From contig JBBHKE010001086.1 of NCBI GenBank assembly GCA_037447655.1, positions 62,001 through 126,000 of the forward strand: a stretch of DNA of 64,000 nucleotides, given 5' to 3'. Shown one piece after another: positions 50,801-61,159 of the stretch; positions within the stretch are counted from its first letter, which is position 1, and every line of letters begins with the position of its first letter. Both the position numbers and the translations under genes were made by a program. The notes below the pieces were generated by a model, which worked only from the letters and a program-made list of their open reading frames with translations, ran no database searches and was not told where the DNA came from. Origin of the DNA: Zygnema cylindricum. Lineage: Eukaryota; Streptophyta; Zygnematophyceae; Zygnematales; Zygnemataceae.

Positions 50801-51410
50801 TCCCTCCTTCACACGCTTTAAAGAAGAAACGCATTCCTTGTGGCCTCCTGTGTTCGGTTCAACCACGCCTTCCGTACAGATACTAAGAATCCTCGCCAAA
50901 GCTATCCATCCTTCGGGAGGCTCTCCTCTCTTCCTCTCTCTCTCTCCCTCCTCTATCTCCTTCCCATGGCTCTCCCTCTTGTCGTCCTTCCCCATCATGT
51001 TTCGACTTTCCTTTTCATTTTTTTATCCACATGAAACTCTTTCATTATGTCTCTTTCACGAATCTCCTCCTCTTGCCCTCCCTTCTCTCCCTCTTGCCCT
51101 CCCTTCTCTCCCTCCTGCCCCCCTTCTCTCCCTCTTGCCCTCCCTTCTCTCCCTCTTGCCCTCCCTTCTCTCCCTCTTGCCCTCCCTTCTCTCCCTCTTG
51201 CCCTCCCTGCTCTCCAAGCCTCTCTCCTTCCTCTACCAAAGCCCGTGTGACATCATGTGACCGCCAATAGCAATAGGCAGGCCACATGTGGCAGCGAGCC
51301 ATGGCTGTCATGTGACGTGACAAGATGGCCATGGATGCTATGAGAGACGGGTTCCATCCGTCTGCGGCCGCCACGTGGCAAAGAATGTCCTCAGGAAGGA
51401 GCTCCAACAT
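47896..51410 (-). CDS. Putative F-box-like protein gene, tandem unit 2 (possibly decayed)
   Basis: The first exon starts at ATG 51410 with an F-box-like segment (MLELLPEDILCHVA... then LSRHMTAMARCHMWPAYCYW), followed by a Gly/Glu/Lys repeat of seven-residue units, and is open to 51045. A stop there, where unit 3 reads on, suggests a frameshift. A second block, 50998-50664, has GEPPEGWIALARILSIC, SSDVIFQ and GIIKDFDKSR and ends at a good donor (GAG before GTACGT). Further candidate exons are about 49085-48990 and an acidic last exon ending at 47896 (YDEYNNDNDVYFEGG, DDSDEYG). F-box proteins are usually substrate receptors of SCF ubiquitin ligases. The assignment here rests on the short N-terminal motif and conservation with unit 3. 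The family beyond that is not recognised. Confidence 0.42.
49831..50047. mobile_element. F2 TIR element, intact 217-bp copy in unit 2
   Basis: Ends CACTGTGAATCGCCATTAGCG and CGCTAATAGCGATTCACGGTG, within TA at 49829-49830 and 50048-50049. The interior differs from the 6461 copy and contains further inverted AACGCTAAT words. The corresponding site in unit 1 (46478-46496) is unoccupied with a single TA, which marks both insertion and target. Confidence 0.88.
50299..50397. repeat. Two-copy direct tandem repeat, about 49 bp
   Basis: The segment starting ATTTGTAAAGCTAGCAAAAT and ending GGGCACCATTTTCT occurs at 50299-50347 and 50348-50397, differing by one A in a homopolymer. A recent local duplication. 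Confidence 0.93.
51062..51210. repeat. 21-bp coding minisatellite in F-box-like exon
   Basis: About seven tandem copies of CCCTTCTCTCCCTCTTGCCCT. On the minus strand they encode a repeated EGEKGGQ heptad within the F-box-like frame; 21 bp keeps the frame. Unit 3 has unrelated charged sequence at this place. Confidence 0.88.
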
Positions 51411-52452
51411 GGCTCCGTAGAAGAGTGGGGAGAAAGAGAGGGCTTGAGTTACAAGCAAAGCTGGTATTAGGGTTTTGACAACGCCGGTCCGTCCTCCAGA
51501 GCTCCAACGATTTAAAATACTGATTGTAAAATTCGGCCTGTCCAGGAAAAATTCCGTTCGAACGTTATGTTTTATTTGCACGAAATTCAAAGCACCTGCG
51601 TTACGTGAGATTTGACCTAAATCTGCCATCCGAAATTTTAAATTGACTGTTCCGTAACCCGACAAATTTTTTGAAGTGAACAACTGCGGCAGTTGTACTT
51701 CTCGGGGAAAGGTGCAGTAACTGACCGAGTTTAACGGGAAAAGTACGCTTCTGCTTCGTTTGTACCTTTGTACAGATTGTTTTCGGATGTAAAAATTAGG
51801 CAGACGTACTAAAACATATAATACGAAACAACAACCTTCAGCTGAAAATCAATTCAAAGAGTCTAATTTTTAAGTAAACAAGTGCTTGTGATAAAACTGC
51901 AGTTAATTGTCAATTTATCACTCCGGGCAAACTTCTGAAGGACTGGTAAGAAAAAACAAAACAATTACACTCTATCAATTCAAAAATTCAAGATCCAGCA
52001 GAATTCCAAGAGATTCCTGTAGTCAACATTTGATCAATACACAGATGAATAGATAACATTAATTGCTTCATAAAAGTAGAAAACTAAACAGTAGCAAACA
52101 TGTGCTTTGTTATTGTAATGCCAAAGAAAAAAAGGATAACCGGTAAACATCTTTGTAGAACATTTAAGATATTTTTTAGAATATTTTTCGCAGAGAAGTT
52201 TGAGGACCTTTTGTTCAATAAAATCGATGCACCAATTTGGCACACCCGGCCAATCAAATCTGTGACGTCACTTTTATTACTGCAACCATTTAAGGGTTAC
52301 AGAACTGTCAAGTTATGAAACACCGTTGAAAATGGAAAAGAAGTACAACCATCGAAAAAGGAAAGAAAAACACCATTGGAAATGAAAAGAAAGAAAAGCG
52401 TTTGAAAACGTAAAGATGCACAGAAAAAGAAAGCTATTTGAGTTATTATTTT

Positions 52453-53130
52453 CCTAAACTGAAACTCGACCAATTTACACAAAACTGTACGAAGTCTTCC
52501 CATAAACCCTAAACTGTCTTAAATGTGTAGCTTCAGAACCTTCCAAAACCATTCAGGGTTTGAAACTTGCCAAAAGCCACTAAAAAACTTTGTACACTAA
52601 ACTCTCTCTAAAGGAATACACTCTGAATGAATACATCTCCATATAGCAGATATCATTAAATTCCGTGTCCATATTCATCGGAGTCGTAGTAATCATCGCC
52701 CTCAAAGTATATATCATCGTCGTCGTTGTACTCGTTGCCCTCAAAGTATATATCATCGTCGTCGTTGTACTCATCATAGGCATCGTACTCCTCACCAAAA
52801 CCAAAATGGTAAGACGCCTAGAGAATAAACCGTTTTTCGAGACCTTTGTCATATTTTCCTAAATTGAAAGCATCATCCTATTTACACAAAACTGTACAAG
52901 TCTTATTGACAACCCTAAATTGGCTATGAGAACTTTCCAAAACCATTCAGGTTTGAAACTTGTCAAGGGAAACTAAAAAAATTGTACACTAAATTCTCTC
53001 TTAAGGAATACACTCTAAATGGATACATCTCCACATAACAGATTATACTTCTTCTCCATATTCGTATCCATCGTAGGCATCAAACTCACCGAACTCAGGT
53101 TCATCCTCTTCGCCCTTTGATTAAATCCAC
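52453..53130. repeat. Internal duplication of the acidic last exon, about 400-bp unit
   Basis: 52453-52857 and 52858-53130 share TTTACACAAAACTGTAC, CCAAAACCATTCAG, TTTGAAACTTG and AGGAATACACTCT blocks in the same order. Each copy carries an acidic coding stretch on the minus strand, ending at 52656 and at 53043. The first copy also has a 45-bp internal direct repeat (two units at about 52694-52783) encoding EYNDDDDIYFEG twice. Confidence 0.78.
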
Positions 53131-55755
53131 CAAAAAAATGGCCCTGAAAACCAATAAAACAGTGTTTGTTAGAAAAAAATCCGGATCTCACTCAAAGCCA
53201 ATTTCCTCGAAGAATGATGACATTATTTGTTCAAATTGATTTTGAAACAACACCAACATCATTTCGACTTGTTAAAAAAAATAAAAAAAACCTACAAGTT
53301 AAAGCAGATGAACCAGATGAATTTAAGATGTTACTTTATCCAAACTTGTCAAATTTTAATACAAAACATACACCAAAGTAAAGAGTCCCAAAGTTGAAAA
53401 ACGTTTTAACTAACTTAAGATATTCTTCATAGAAAGGAATAAGAAGTCGTAACACATTATATTACTGTAGATAGAATTATTTTGAAGTAAAAAACCCATG
53501 GGAGAAAACACAAAGAAATACATGCAGCTCCTTAACATGCTGGAAAATGTTCCGACAAACCCCCCCTCTCAAGGCTCCCCCACTCCTCTCAGAAATGAAT
53601 GAAACAGTAAAACAAAAAAGAAAAAGGAAGTCAAATGCCCCGAAATTCTTACTCTGGCGCACAAATAGGCGAATTTAAAACCCGAATCCATTGCATCAAT
53701 ATCTTTGTCCCTGGTATAATCGTCACTGTCAATAATTGCAAGGAATTTTTTATTTATACCCATAATTTCGGTAACGTTCCAAACCCTGCCCACACCAAAA
53801 ATAATGAGGACATTGTGAATACCGTTTGTTTCAAACAGCGAATAATGTGGAAATTATCAGGTTCAAAGTGCACACACCTAAACTAATGTGGGGACATCAG
53901 GTACGAACAAAGTACACCTAAAATAGTGTGAACATTATCCATTCGAAACGGCATATACCGCAATTATGTTAGATCTATTTGTTGCAAAACTCTTGCTTGA
54001 AATTTCTTGCACGGAAAGGTATGTGTGACAACAAACCGGAAAAAAATTGAAGTAGCAAAAAAAACCAGCCAAAGTTCAAAACAAAAGGGACTAACTGACG
54101 AAAGTGAGGGAACTGGGGAGCTGAGGGACAAAAAGAAAGACAAAAAGAGAATTGGGAGGTCCAAACAAAAGCAAAAACATCGAATAAACGCCATTAAAAA
54201 CAAAATGTTTACACACGCCAGAGAAATGCCAAAGAAATGCAAAGAAAAAATCGCGATAAAAGAAAAGAAAAAACACAAAAATGTGGATATGAAATCTTAC
54301 AAAAACAAAAAAACAACAAATTAGAACAACCAAAAAGGACATGTAAGAAAAAAAATCATAAAATCATTGATGGAAAAACCTAATGCCGATGAGTTAAACA
54401 TCTTACTGGTGAAGAACGAAAAGGACATTTGTCCCATCCCTCATCAATATAGTAATTGCTTATTTTCACAAAACTGCATGCATCGCTGTTCTCTTCAAAT
54501 AATGTTCCCCGAATCCTGAAACAAAACAAAAGAAAAAAACATGACACTACATATTACCGTTGATATAATAACAACACAAAAAACGATTACATAACGAAAC
54601 AATTAAAACATCTTCATAACAAATAGAAAACAAGAAGCAACTAGACCACTAGACTACTGTGGTAACAGAAATTCCTGATGAAACAATCGACGGTTTTAGG
54701 CGCAAGGAGAAAGGGGTGGACAAGGACTTTCAAATCAGTAGATCCACAACATTATTTGTAATCTTAACAAGATTTAAATACAAAAGAGGGCAGCCTTATC
54801 CCTGTAGCCTCCTAACATCACGAAACGGTTCACGGGGAAAATAACAAGGCGAAAAAAAAAAAGAGGGAGAATAAGAAACCATGACCACATGTATGACTAA
54901 TCTATTTAACTACAACACTTCAATACGTACGTCAATTTGCGACTCTTTGAATAACGAAAGGAAATAATGAGTGGAAAAAGAAAATATGAGCTTTCATGAC
55001 TAAAGTCATTCCACTTTAACCATAAAACAATTACCTCGATTTGTCAAAATCTTTGATAATTCCTCTAAAATGTTTACCAACAATGTCAGCTTCAACAAAC
55101 TCGTCAAAACCTAGCTCATGGCCACAAAACTCCGACTGAAAAATAACATCGGAGGAATTGAAGAGCCATCCCTCTCCCTCCTTCACACGCTTCCAAGAAG
55201 GAACATGGTTCAGGTGGAACCCCCATGAAGGACTGTTCGACGCACAAATACTGAGAAGCTTTCCCAAAGCTAACCATCCACCTGGAGGCTCTCCTCTCTC
55301 CCTATCTTTCTCCCTCTCCCTCTCTCTCTCTCTCTTCTCTCCCTCTCCCTCTCTCTCTTTCTCTGGTCCCTCTCCCTCTTCCACTCTCTCTCACTCCTCT
55401 CTCTCCCTCTTCCCCCGCTTGTCTCTTTCTCTATCTCCGGTCCTCTCTCACCTTCCTTCCCAATCTCCTTTCCACTCTCCTTTTCCATTTTGTCTTCCAT
55501 ATTAGTCTCTTTCGCAATTTGGCTTTCGAAAAAATCCCTCTCTTTCCCTCCCTTCCCTCCAGGCCTCTCTCCTTCCTCTACAAACTCTCGTGTGACATCA
55601 TCCGACCGCCAATAGCAATAAGCGGGCCACAAGTGGCAGCGAGCCATGGCTGCCATGTGACGTGACAAAAGAACCATGGAGGCTATGAGAGGTGGTTCCC
55701 ATCCGTCCACTTCCGCCACGTGGCGGAGAATCTCCTGAGGTAGTAGCTCCAACAT
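52656..55755 (-). CDS. Putative F-box-like protein gene, tandem unit 3
   Basis: ATG at 55755 opens with MLELLPQEILRHVAEVDG and LSRHMAAMARCHLWPAYCYW, the counterpart of the unit 2 F-box-like exon, then a Lys/Glu/Arg-rich stretch of mainly GA-repeat DNA. The GEPPGGWLALGKLLSIC...GIIKDFDKSR block (to donor at 55035) lies in another frame, so an indel or an intron must fall at 55270-55390. Candidate later exons are 54515-54407 (phase-compatible, IRGTLFEENSDACSF, NYYIDEGWDKC) and about 53786-53651 (WNVTEIMGINKKFLAIIDSD, then gtaaga). Two alternative acidic last exons end at 53043 (EDEPEFGEFDAYDGYEYGEE) and 52656. Conservation of open exons between units suggests past or present function, but whether a full protein is made is unclear. 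The family is unrecognised beyond the F-box-like start. Confidence 0.42.
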
Positions 55756-56068
55756 GGCTCCATATAAGAGAAGGGAGAAAACAACACATAGCTGAAGCAC
55801 AGCTGGAATTAGGATCTTGAAAGTTGAAACCTCTGTCGTCCGTACGTAGTTCGTACGATTTTTTTAAAAATCGTACAATAAGATTTTCCGTTTGAACCGA
55901 TGTTCGATTCGCACGAGATACAATTACGTGAGAAACGATTCCGTGCGATGTCAAGGTTAAAAGAAAAAAATCAATGTTTTATTCCAGAAAGTGCGATGGA
56001 AAAATCCATCAAGGTACAAAGGGGTTCAAAAAAGGTAAAAAAACGCTTAATCTTTATACAAATTACTA

Positions 56069-56990
56069 GTGTTGTGTATCGGTAAAAAAATTATCGCGAT
56101 AACACCGATACCGATAGTTATCGGTTATTGAACGGTCAGAGGGTCCCGATATATCGGTCTGAGACCAACAAATTCCATATCGGCGATAACTTAAAAAAAT
56201 ATAGTATGCATACAATAGTACTTTATAACATACTGTATTATATTATTTACTTTATATAGCGTGGCATGCCACGTATAAGAATCTGTTCCGTCTCTGTTTA
56301 ACTGCGCTTTCTAACGGACAGCGCAGCACATAAGCGTTGGCTAGTTAACTGAACAGGAATTTTACGGTAACTTACGGAATTGTATCGACAAACTGGTGAA
56401 CATGGAACGGTAAAAGTACAACGGACGCAAAATAACATTCTGCGCGCCCCAAGAATCGAACGGACAACTTGGAATGAGAAAACACGAGCGGACGGCCAGC
56501 GTGAGCGCCGGCATCCCAAAATGGCTCTTTTGGCATCTTATGCCAAAATGCCAACAGATTGACACGTGACAGGTCCCTAGTGGATCCCAAGGAAGAAAGG
56601 GACAAAGCCATGGCGTCGGATGTGAAAGGTACATCGTTCTTACTAGATCCGTACCAAAACCGTACAGATCTCATGGCGGCTACTGTAATTTCTATGTACT
56701 TTCTGTGCGATCTGATTGGTAGGCACCTCAGTAGATAGGGGTTGTTAGAAGGGCGCGTCCGGGGTATGACACGTACAGTTGAGTGTACTGGCCGTACATG
56801 TATCTGTACGGTCCGTACAGATACCGCCGATAGTTATCGATATCGGTGTTATCGCCGATAAAACCGATAAATATCGGGTATTTATCGGCGATAACACCGA
56901 TAGCGATATATCGTACCAATATATCGATTATCGGGTACCCGAAAAAAGGTCCATATCGGTTATCGGCAAATCCTTACCGATACACAACAC
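56069..56990. mobile_element. F1 TIR element, copy 2, with 12-bp target duplication
   Basis: A 922-bp element with perfect 17-bp inverted ends GTGTTGTGTATCGGTAA / TTACCGATACACAACAC. It is flanked on both sides by TACAAATTACTA (56057-56068 and 56991-57002). The interior has reiterated TATCGGCGATAAC and CGATATATCG palindromes and no transposase frame. Confidence 0.85.
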
Positions 56991-57002
56991 TACAAATTAC
57001 TA

Positions 57003-57539
57003 CACCGCGAATCGTTATTAGTGTCAAAGTTTAAATAGTGTTGAAGAAAATTTACCATAATTGATGCTAATTAAGAATTTGATTTTTTTTTTAAAAGGTG
57101 TATTCTAATTTCAGCGTTAATGCTAATTTGGAACAGCAAAAATGGAATATTTTCTGTACGGTTATATACATTAATATATGTTTTCGTACAAAATATTAGC
57201 AATCGTACGCCATCGTGAAATTTAAATAACCGTACATGTCAGACTAATTTACGTGTCAAACTAATTCCGTTTTTTTATCGCACGTTCCTATGCGTGCGCC
57301 TCTGATTTAATTCATTTTTTGTAAAATTTTCACTTGAAAAGGTACATTTATGTACGGTCTGACATCGACAGTACACCACACTATTTATAAATTATTGTAC
57401 TTTTGTTCTTTACGCTATTTTGTACGGAACCTTAATTAACATCAAGGAAAAATTAAAATCATGTATCCTATTTGAGGAAAAAAATCAAAATTTTAAGAAC
57501 CCAAATTAGAATTGTTGACACTATTAGCGATTCGCGGTG
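57003..57539. mobile_element. F2 TIR element, 537-bp copy
   Basis: Ends CACCGCGAATCGTTATTAG and CTATTAGCGATTCGCGGTG with TA at 57001-57002 and 57540-57541. Longer than the 217-bp copies and with a different interior. It lies exactly between two F1 elements; its left TA is the last two bases of the F1 flank repeat. Confidence 0.82.
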
Positions 57540-57541
57540 TA

Positions 57542-58829
57542 GTGTTGGGTATCGAGGACCGTTTGACGATATTTATTATATATCGAATTTCTAGTACCCG
57601 ATAATCGATATATCGCTTCGACATATCGAATATCAAACCATCGCGATGTATCGCCAATGTATCGTATCGCCAATATATCGAATCATTAAAAAAAAAAATG
57701 AAAGTTCTCACAGGTTTTCAAAGTCACGTGCCTTCGGACAAAGTGACCGTAAAATCTTTGCCGAAAAGAAATACGGTTTTTTACTGAAAGTCATAGCCTA
57801 TTCCCACCGGAAATTTTTTCCCTTACGCAACAGACGGGCGTTCGAATAATGTACTTTTTTCCAAGCACCGACTTTTTCTATTTTCAGAAATTTTCGGAAA
57901 ACCGTACCAACAAACTTCCTCAAAATAATCGGGGATGTTGAAGTCGGGTTAAAGTAAGGTATTTATGTGAAACAGACCAACGGTAACCCGAAAAGCTGAC
58001 GTGGTAAAAGCAACATCCGAACGGCTATTTCGTTGTTCTAGCGCGAAAAAACAATCCAATGTAAACGTTAAAAGTTTGAAAATCTATAGGTTTGTTTTCG
58101 CGCCTATGTTTCATGACGTCGAAGGGTGTGACGTGTAATCCGAGTACCGTGCCAAAATTCTGGTGTAAACAAGACTTGTTTTTCGATGAGTTTTCGGAAA
58201 ATCATCGGAATGGGCAAAAAGTTACATATGCTCCGGTAGGCATAGGCTATCAGCAGAGTGAAGGAGATCTTTGAGGTACATTGACAAAGTACACTTGCGA
58301 AGTACATGTATGTAACATGCAAGTACGGTTTTCCATTCGAAAATGGTCGGTTCCAAATATTTGACGATTTTAGAGATTTGATCGTCAGCTTACGTAGAGC
58401 CAATCAAATCAGAACACGTATGTAAAAACTTACTAGCAAACGATACGCAATGTAACTGAGGCCTCTATAATACAGAAATTTTGCTGTCCGTACTATTACA
58501 AAGACCTCCTAATGTAACCATACCCTAATTATATGAATTACAGAATTAGTATTTTTTTTGTCGGTTACATTTTGCGACGTCTACATTTAAGTCACGGAAC
58601 AAAAATCACGTCGTACGTGACGTATCAGACAGTTTTTCTTTTCCGCTAAAATAACATATTATATAAAAATATAAAAGTATTAAATTTAGAAAATACTATA
58701 TATCGCGTTGTATATATCGCGATGAGTTATGTTGGTCTCGGTACGATATATCGAGGATTCTGCTCGATCGATATTCGATATATCGAATATCGAAATTATC
58801 GCGATAAAAACTTACCCGATACCCAACAC
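57542..58829. mobile_element. F1 TIR element, copy 3
   Basis: A 1288-bp element bounded by GTGTTGGGTATCG and CGATACCCAACAC. Its right part matches copy 1 (TTGGTC, CGATATATCGA, ATATCGAATATCGAA blocks). The right flank begins TACAAATTA, the same start as the copy 2 flanks. The interior is non-coding. Confidence 0.78.
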
Positions 58830-58831
58830 TA

Positions 58832-59640
58832 CAAATTATATACCTTTGGTTGTCTGTTCGAAAATCTTTAAACATGCTGACTTTCTATTCGTCTACACCC
58901 GTAAACGGCGTGTCCCCTGGCCGACGTCACCGAACGGGTGACTTTGTCCTTCAGCTGACATCAACACACGAGTAGCGTTGTCCTTGGGTCTACGTCGGCA
59001 AACAAGTATCTTTGTCTTTATGCTAGCTTCAGCAAACGGGTAACTTTTAAAGTACTCCCTCGAAAATTGATCTTGAACGTCAGATCTTGGTTGCTCGACC
59101 CTGTCAATGAATTAATATAAAGTCGCCACAAACACTAAAGAGTCTTTAGCCATCGATCATTCGTTCGTGACCGTCCGATTATAGGATGTCAGCATTTCAA
59201 AAGTTAGCCGTCCATTTCAACCAGTACGATTTTGTGTCGTAAATTATTTACGTTGTCAATTTGGGTCGCGTCTAAAAAATCCATACATACGTCTTGAATA
59301 GTACAATAGTAACAAAACATTTTGAATTTTTGATAAACAGGACACGGTCCATGACTGTGTAACAGGCGTTGATTTATTAGTGCAAAAAAATAGCAAATGG
59401 AATGGAAAAAAAACACGTGAAGACACCAAATCTAACTAGAATAACTGCAAAAACCAAGAAAATTTATTAAAGATGACACTATACGAATTGACTAAACACC
59501 CTAAAAAACTAAACTCCACACCCCTGAAGGTCGTGGATGTGGATTGGATCCCTTGGTGGAAGATCTGGAAGGCCACGCCTGTCATCCACCGCCGTGCTCC
59601 GCTTTAGAAAGGTCTAGGATGCACTCATTGAAGAGCTAGT
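58832..59640. other. Gene-free spacer
   Basis: No gene or repeat is recognised between the F1 cluster and LINE remnant C. Confidence 0.5.
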
Positions 59641-60240
59641 GATACTCATTGACGTTAAAACGCAACCAGAAGACTCAGGGAAGGGCTCTCGAGACCCCGG
59701 GTTTCAAATGTTTTCTTTGCACAGTTGCGTGGAAATCATCAAAAGACTTGTCCAAAGTACCAAAAGTTTATGCAACAAATGGCACAAATTGGTCCACCGG
59801 GTCTTTGTGAGTGTAATCCTTTTCCTTAGAAGTTGTTGCGTTGCGAGCCGCCATGCTCTTATGTACCGCCGCGTGAGAAGAAAAGTGGGTCCCAGTCGGA
59901 TCCGTGAGTACGACATCACCCAAAATCCTACTAGCCCCATGGAGGAAAACCAAGTCAACCTGATGACTTCGAAGGCCATTAGACTAGGAGCTAAGAGGTA
60001 GTACATGAGAAACTTTGCGCCTCACGGTGTAACCAGCGTCGGTGCCAATTGCAACAATTGAGTCGCAAACCAAATCATGCGCAACAATAAGTTCACCACC
60101 CTTAGGGCAATGTAGTAAATGAATCCCGTCCGAGTCGATAGGTTGACAACAAACAAAACGGAGTTGTGGATTTAAAGCAGCTGGTGCCCCTGAAGAAGAA
60201 GAGGAAAGTGCTGAAGCAGCAGCAGTTGCCATAATCACAA
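59641..60240 (-). mobile_element. LINE remnant C
   Basis: Minus-strand fragment of the same RLE-type family: a zinc-knuckle frame at 60238-59984 (VCCQPIDSDGIHLLHC, RRKVSHVLP) and, in another frame, an endonuclease region at 59953-59768 (FLHGASRILGDVVLTDPTG, KEKDYTHKD). RT and N-terminal parts are absent. It abuts the probable copia LTR. Confidence 0.75.
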
Positions 60241-61144
60241 TCAGAGTACAAAGAGGAAACTCTCACGAACACCCACAAATGACCAACTTCAAAATGAAGC
60301 TCCAAGCAAATCAAACACACACTAAGTCTGCAAATTTGCCACAATGAAGAAAATACACCAAAGAAATCACATGAAGAATTTCACAATGTTTTTCCAAAAG
60401 ATCACAATGATCTTATAATTCAAAGAACCCCAAAAACTGTTTCGCAGTTTTTCATACAAGGAAAATCCTAACTTCCAAAATATTATAAGTCCTACATATA
60501 CAAGTGAGCCTACAGCTGATCTAAACCGTACCACAATTACCGTGGTCCACCGGTACACTAAATCTTTACCAAACCAAACCTTCTCTGTCTGCCGTACAAA
60601 ACATTTACATCAATCTTTAACTCTAGCCGCCGCTAAAGTGTGCAGCAAAAGTTCGTTCACCGAAATGACGACGCACGTCAATGTTTTACTTCCAAAAATG
60701 ACGGCGAACTCCGTCCGTCGTCCACCCATTCATTCCTATTGAAGGTGAACCTCCACGTGTATTTCGAGTCACCAAATGACTGCGTACTTCTTCGTCCAGA
60801 TCAACCAACCTTGACTCCCCCACATACCGACACGTGTGCCTGAGGTGTACCAAGTCTGTGTACTCCCTTTAGAGTTACACAAACACTAAATCCTATCTTC
60901 GACAATTTATCTTTCATACAAACTGCTATGGCCACGGTACTCTACCAGCGCAGCTGTGATGTTTAGAGCAGCGCAGTTGTTCACTCAAGCTGCTATGACT
61001 ACGGTGTTCTACCAGCGCAGCTGCAACATTAGAGCAGCGCAGCATGGCAGCATAGCAACAAAATATAGAGAGAACATTAGAGCAGCGCAGCATGGCAGCA
61101 TAGCAACAAAATATAGAGAGGGTTACAGGTTTCCAAAAACAACA
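60241..61144 (-). repeat. Probable 3' LTR of the copia remnant
   Basis: On the minus strand the copia reading region is followed by a purine tract (TTTAGGGGAG) and then TGTTG at 61144, the usual start of a Ty1/copia LTR. A TATA-like ACTTATAATATT lies near 60480 and a T-rich possible R-U5 follows. The far end is not defined and is placed at the LINE C border, so the length is a rough estimate. Confidence 0.5.
61025..61120. repeat. 48-bp tandem duplication in the LTR
   Basis: The segment beginning AACATTAGAGCAGCGCAGCA and ending AATATAGAGAG occurs twice in tandem (61025-61072 and 61073-61120) without a difference. A third, partial AGAGCAGCGCAG word precedes it at about 60965. Confidence 0.93.
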
Positions 61145-61159
61145 CTCCCCTAAACCTTT

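Larger units (their letters stand above)
47451..51760 (-). repeat. Tandem segmental unit 2
   Basis: Aligns in the same order with unit 3 over its length: a CTGAAAATCA...TTTATCACTCC segment (47466 versus 51840), an AAACATCTT...TTTTTCGCAG segment (47750 versus 52143), an AATGGCCCTRAAAACC segment (48080 versus 53136), a GACAAAAAGAAA segment (49400 versus 54127) and the F-box exon (51410 versus 55755). The offset varies from about 4.3 to 5.1 kb because of indels, including an F2 insertion in this unit and an exon duplication in unit 3. Confidence 0.75.
51770..55900 (-). repeat. Tandem segmental unit 3
   Basis: Third member of the array, aligning in order with unit 2. The correspondence ends upstream of the F-box exon, at about 55850, shortly before the F1 element at 56069. 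Confidence 0.72.
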
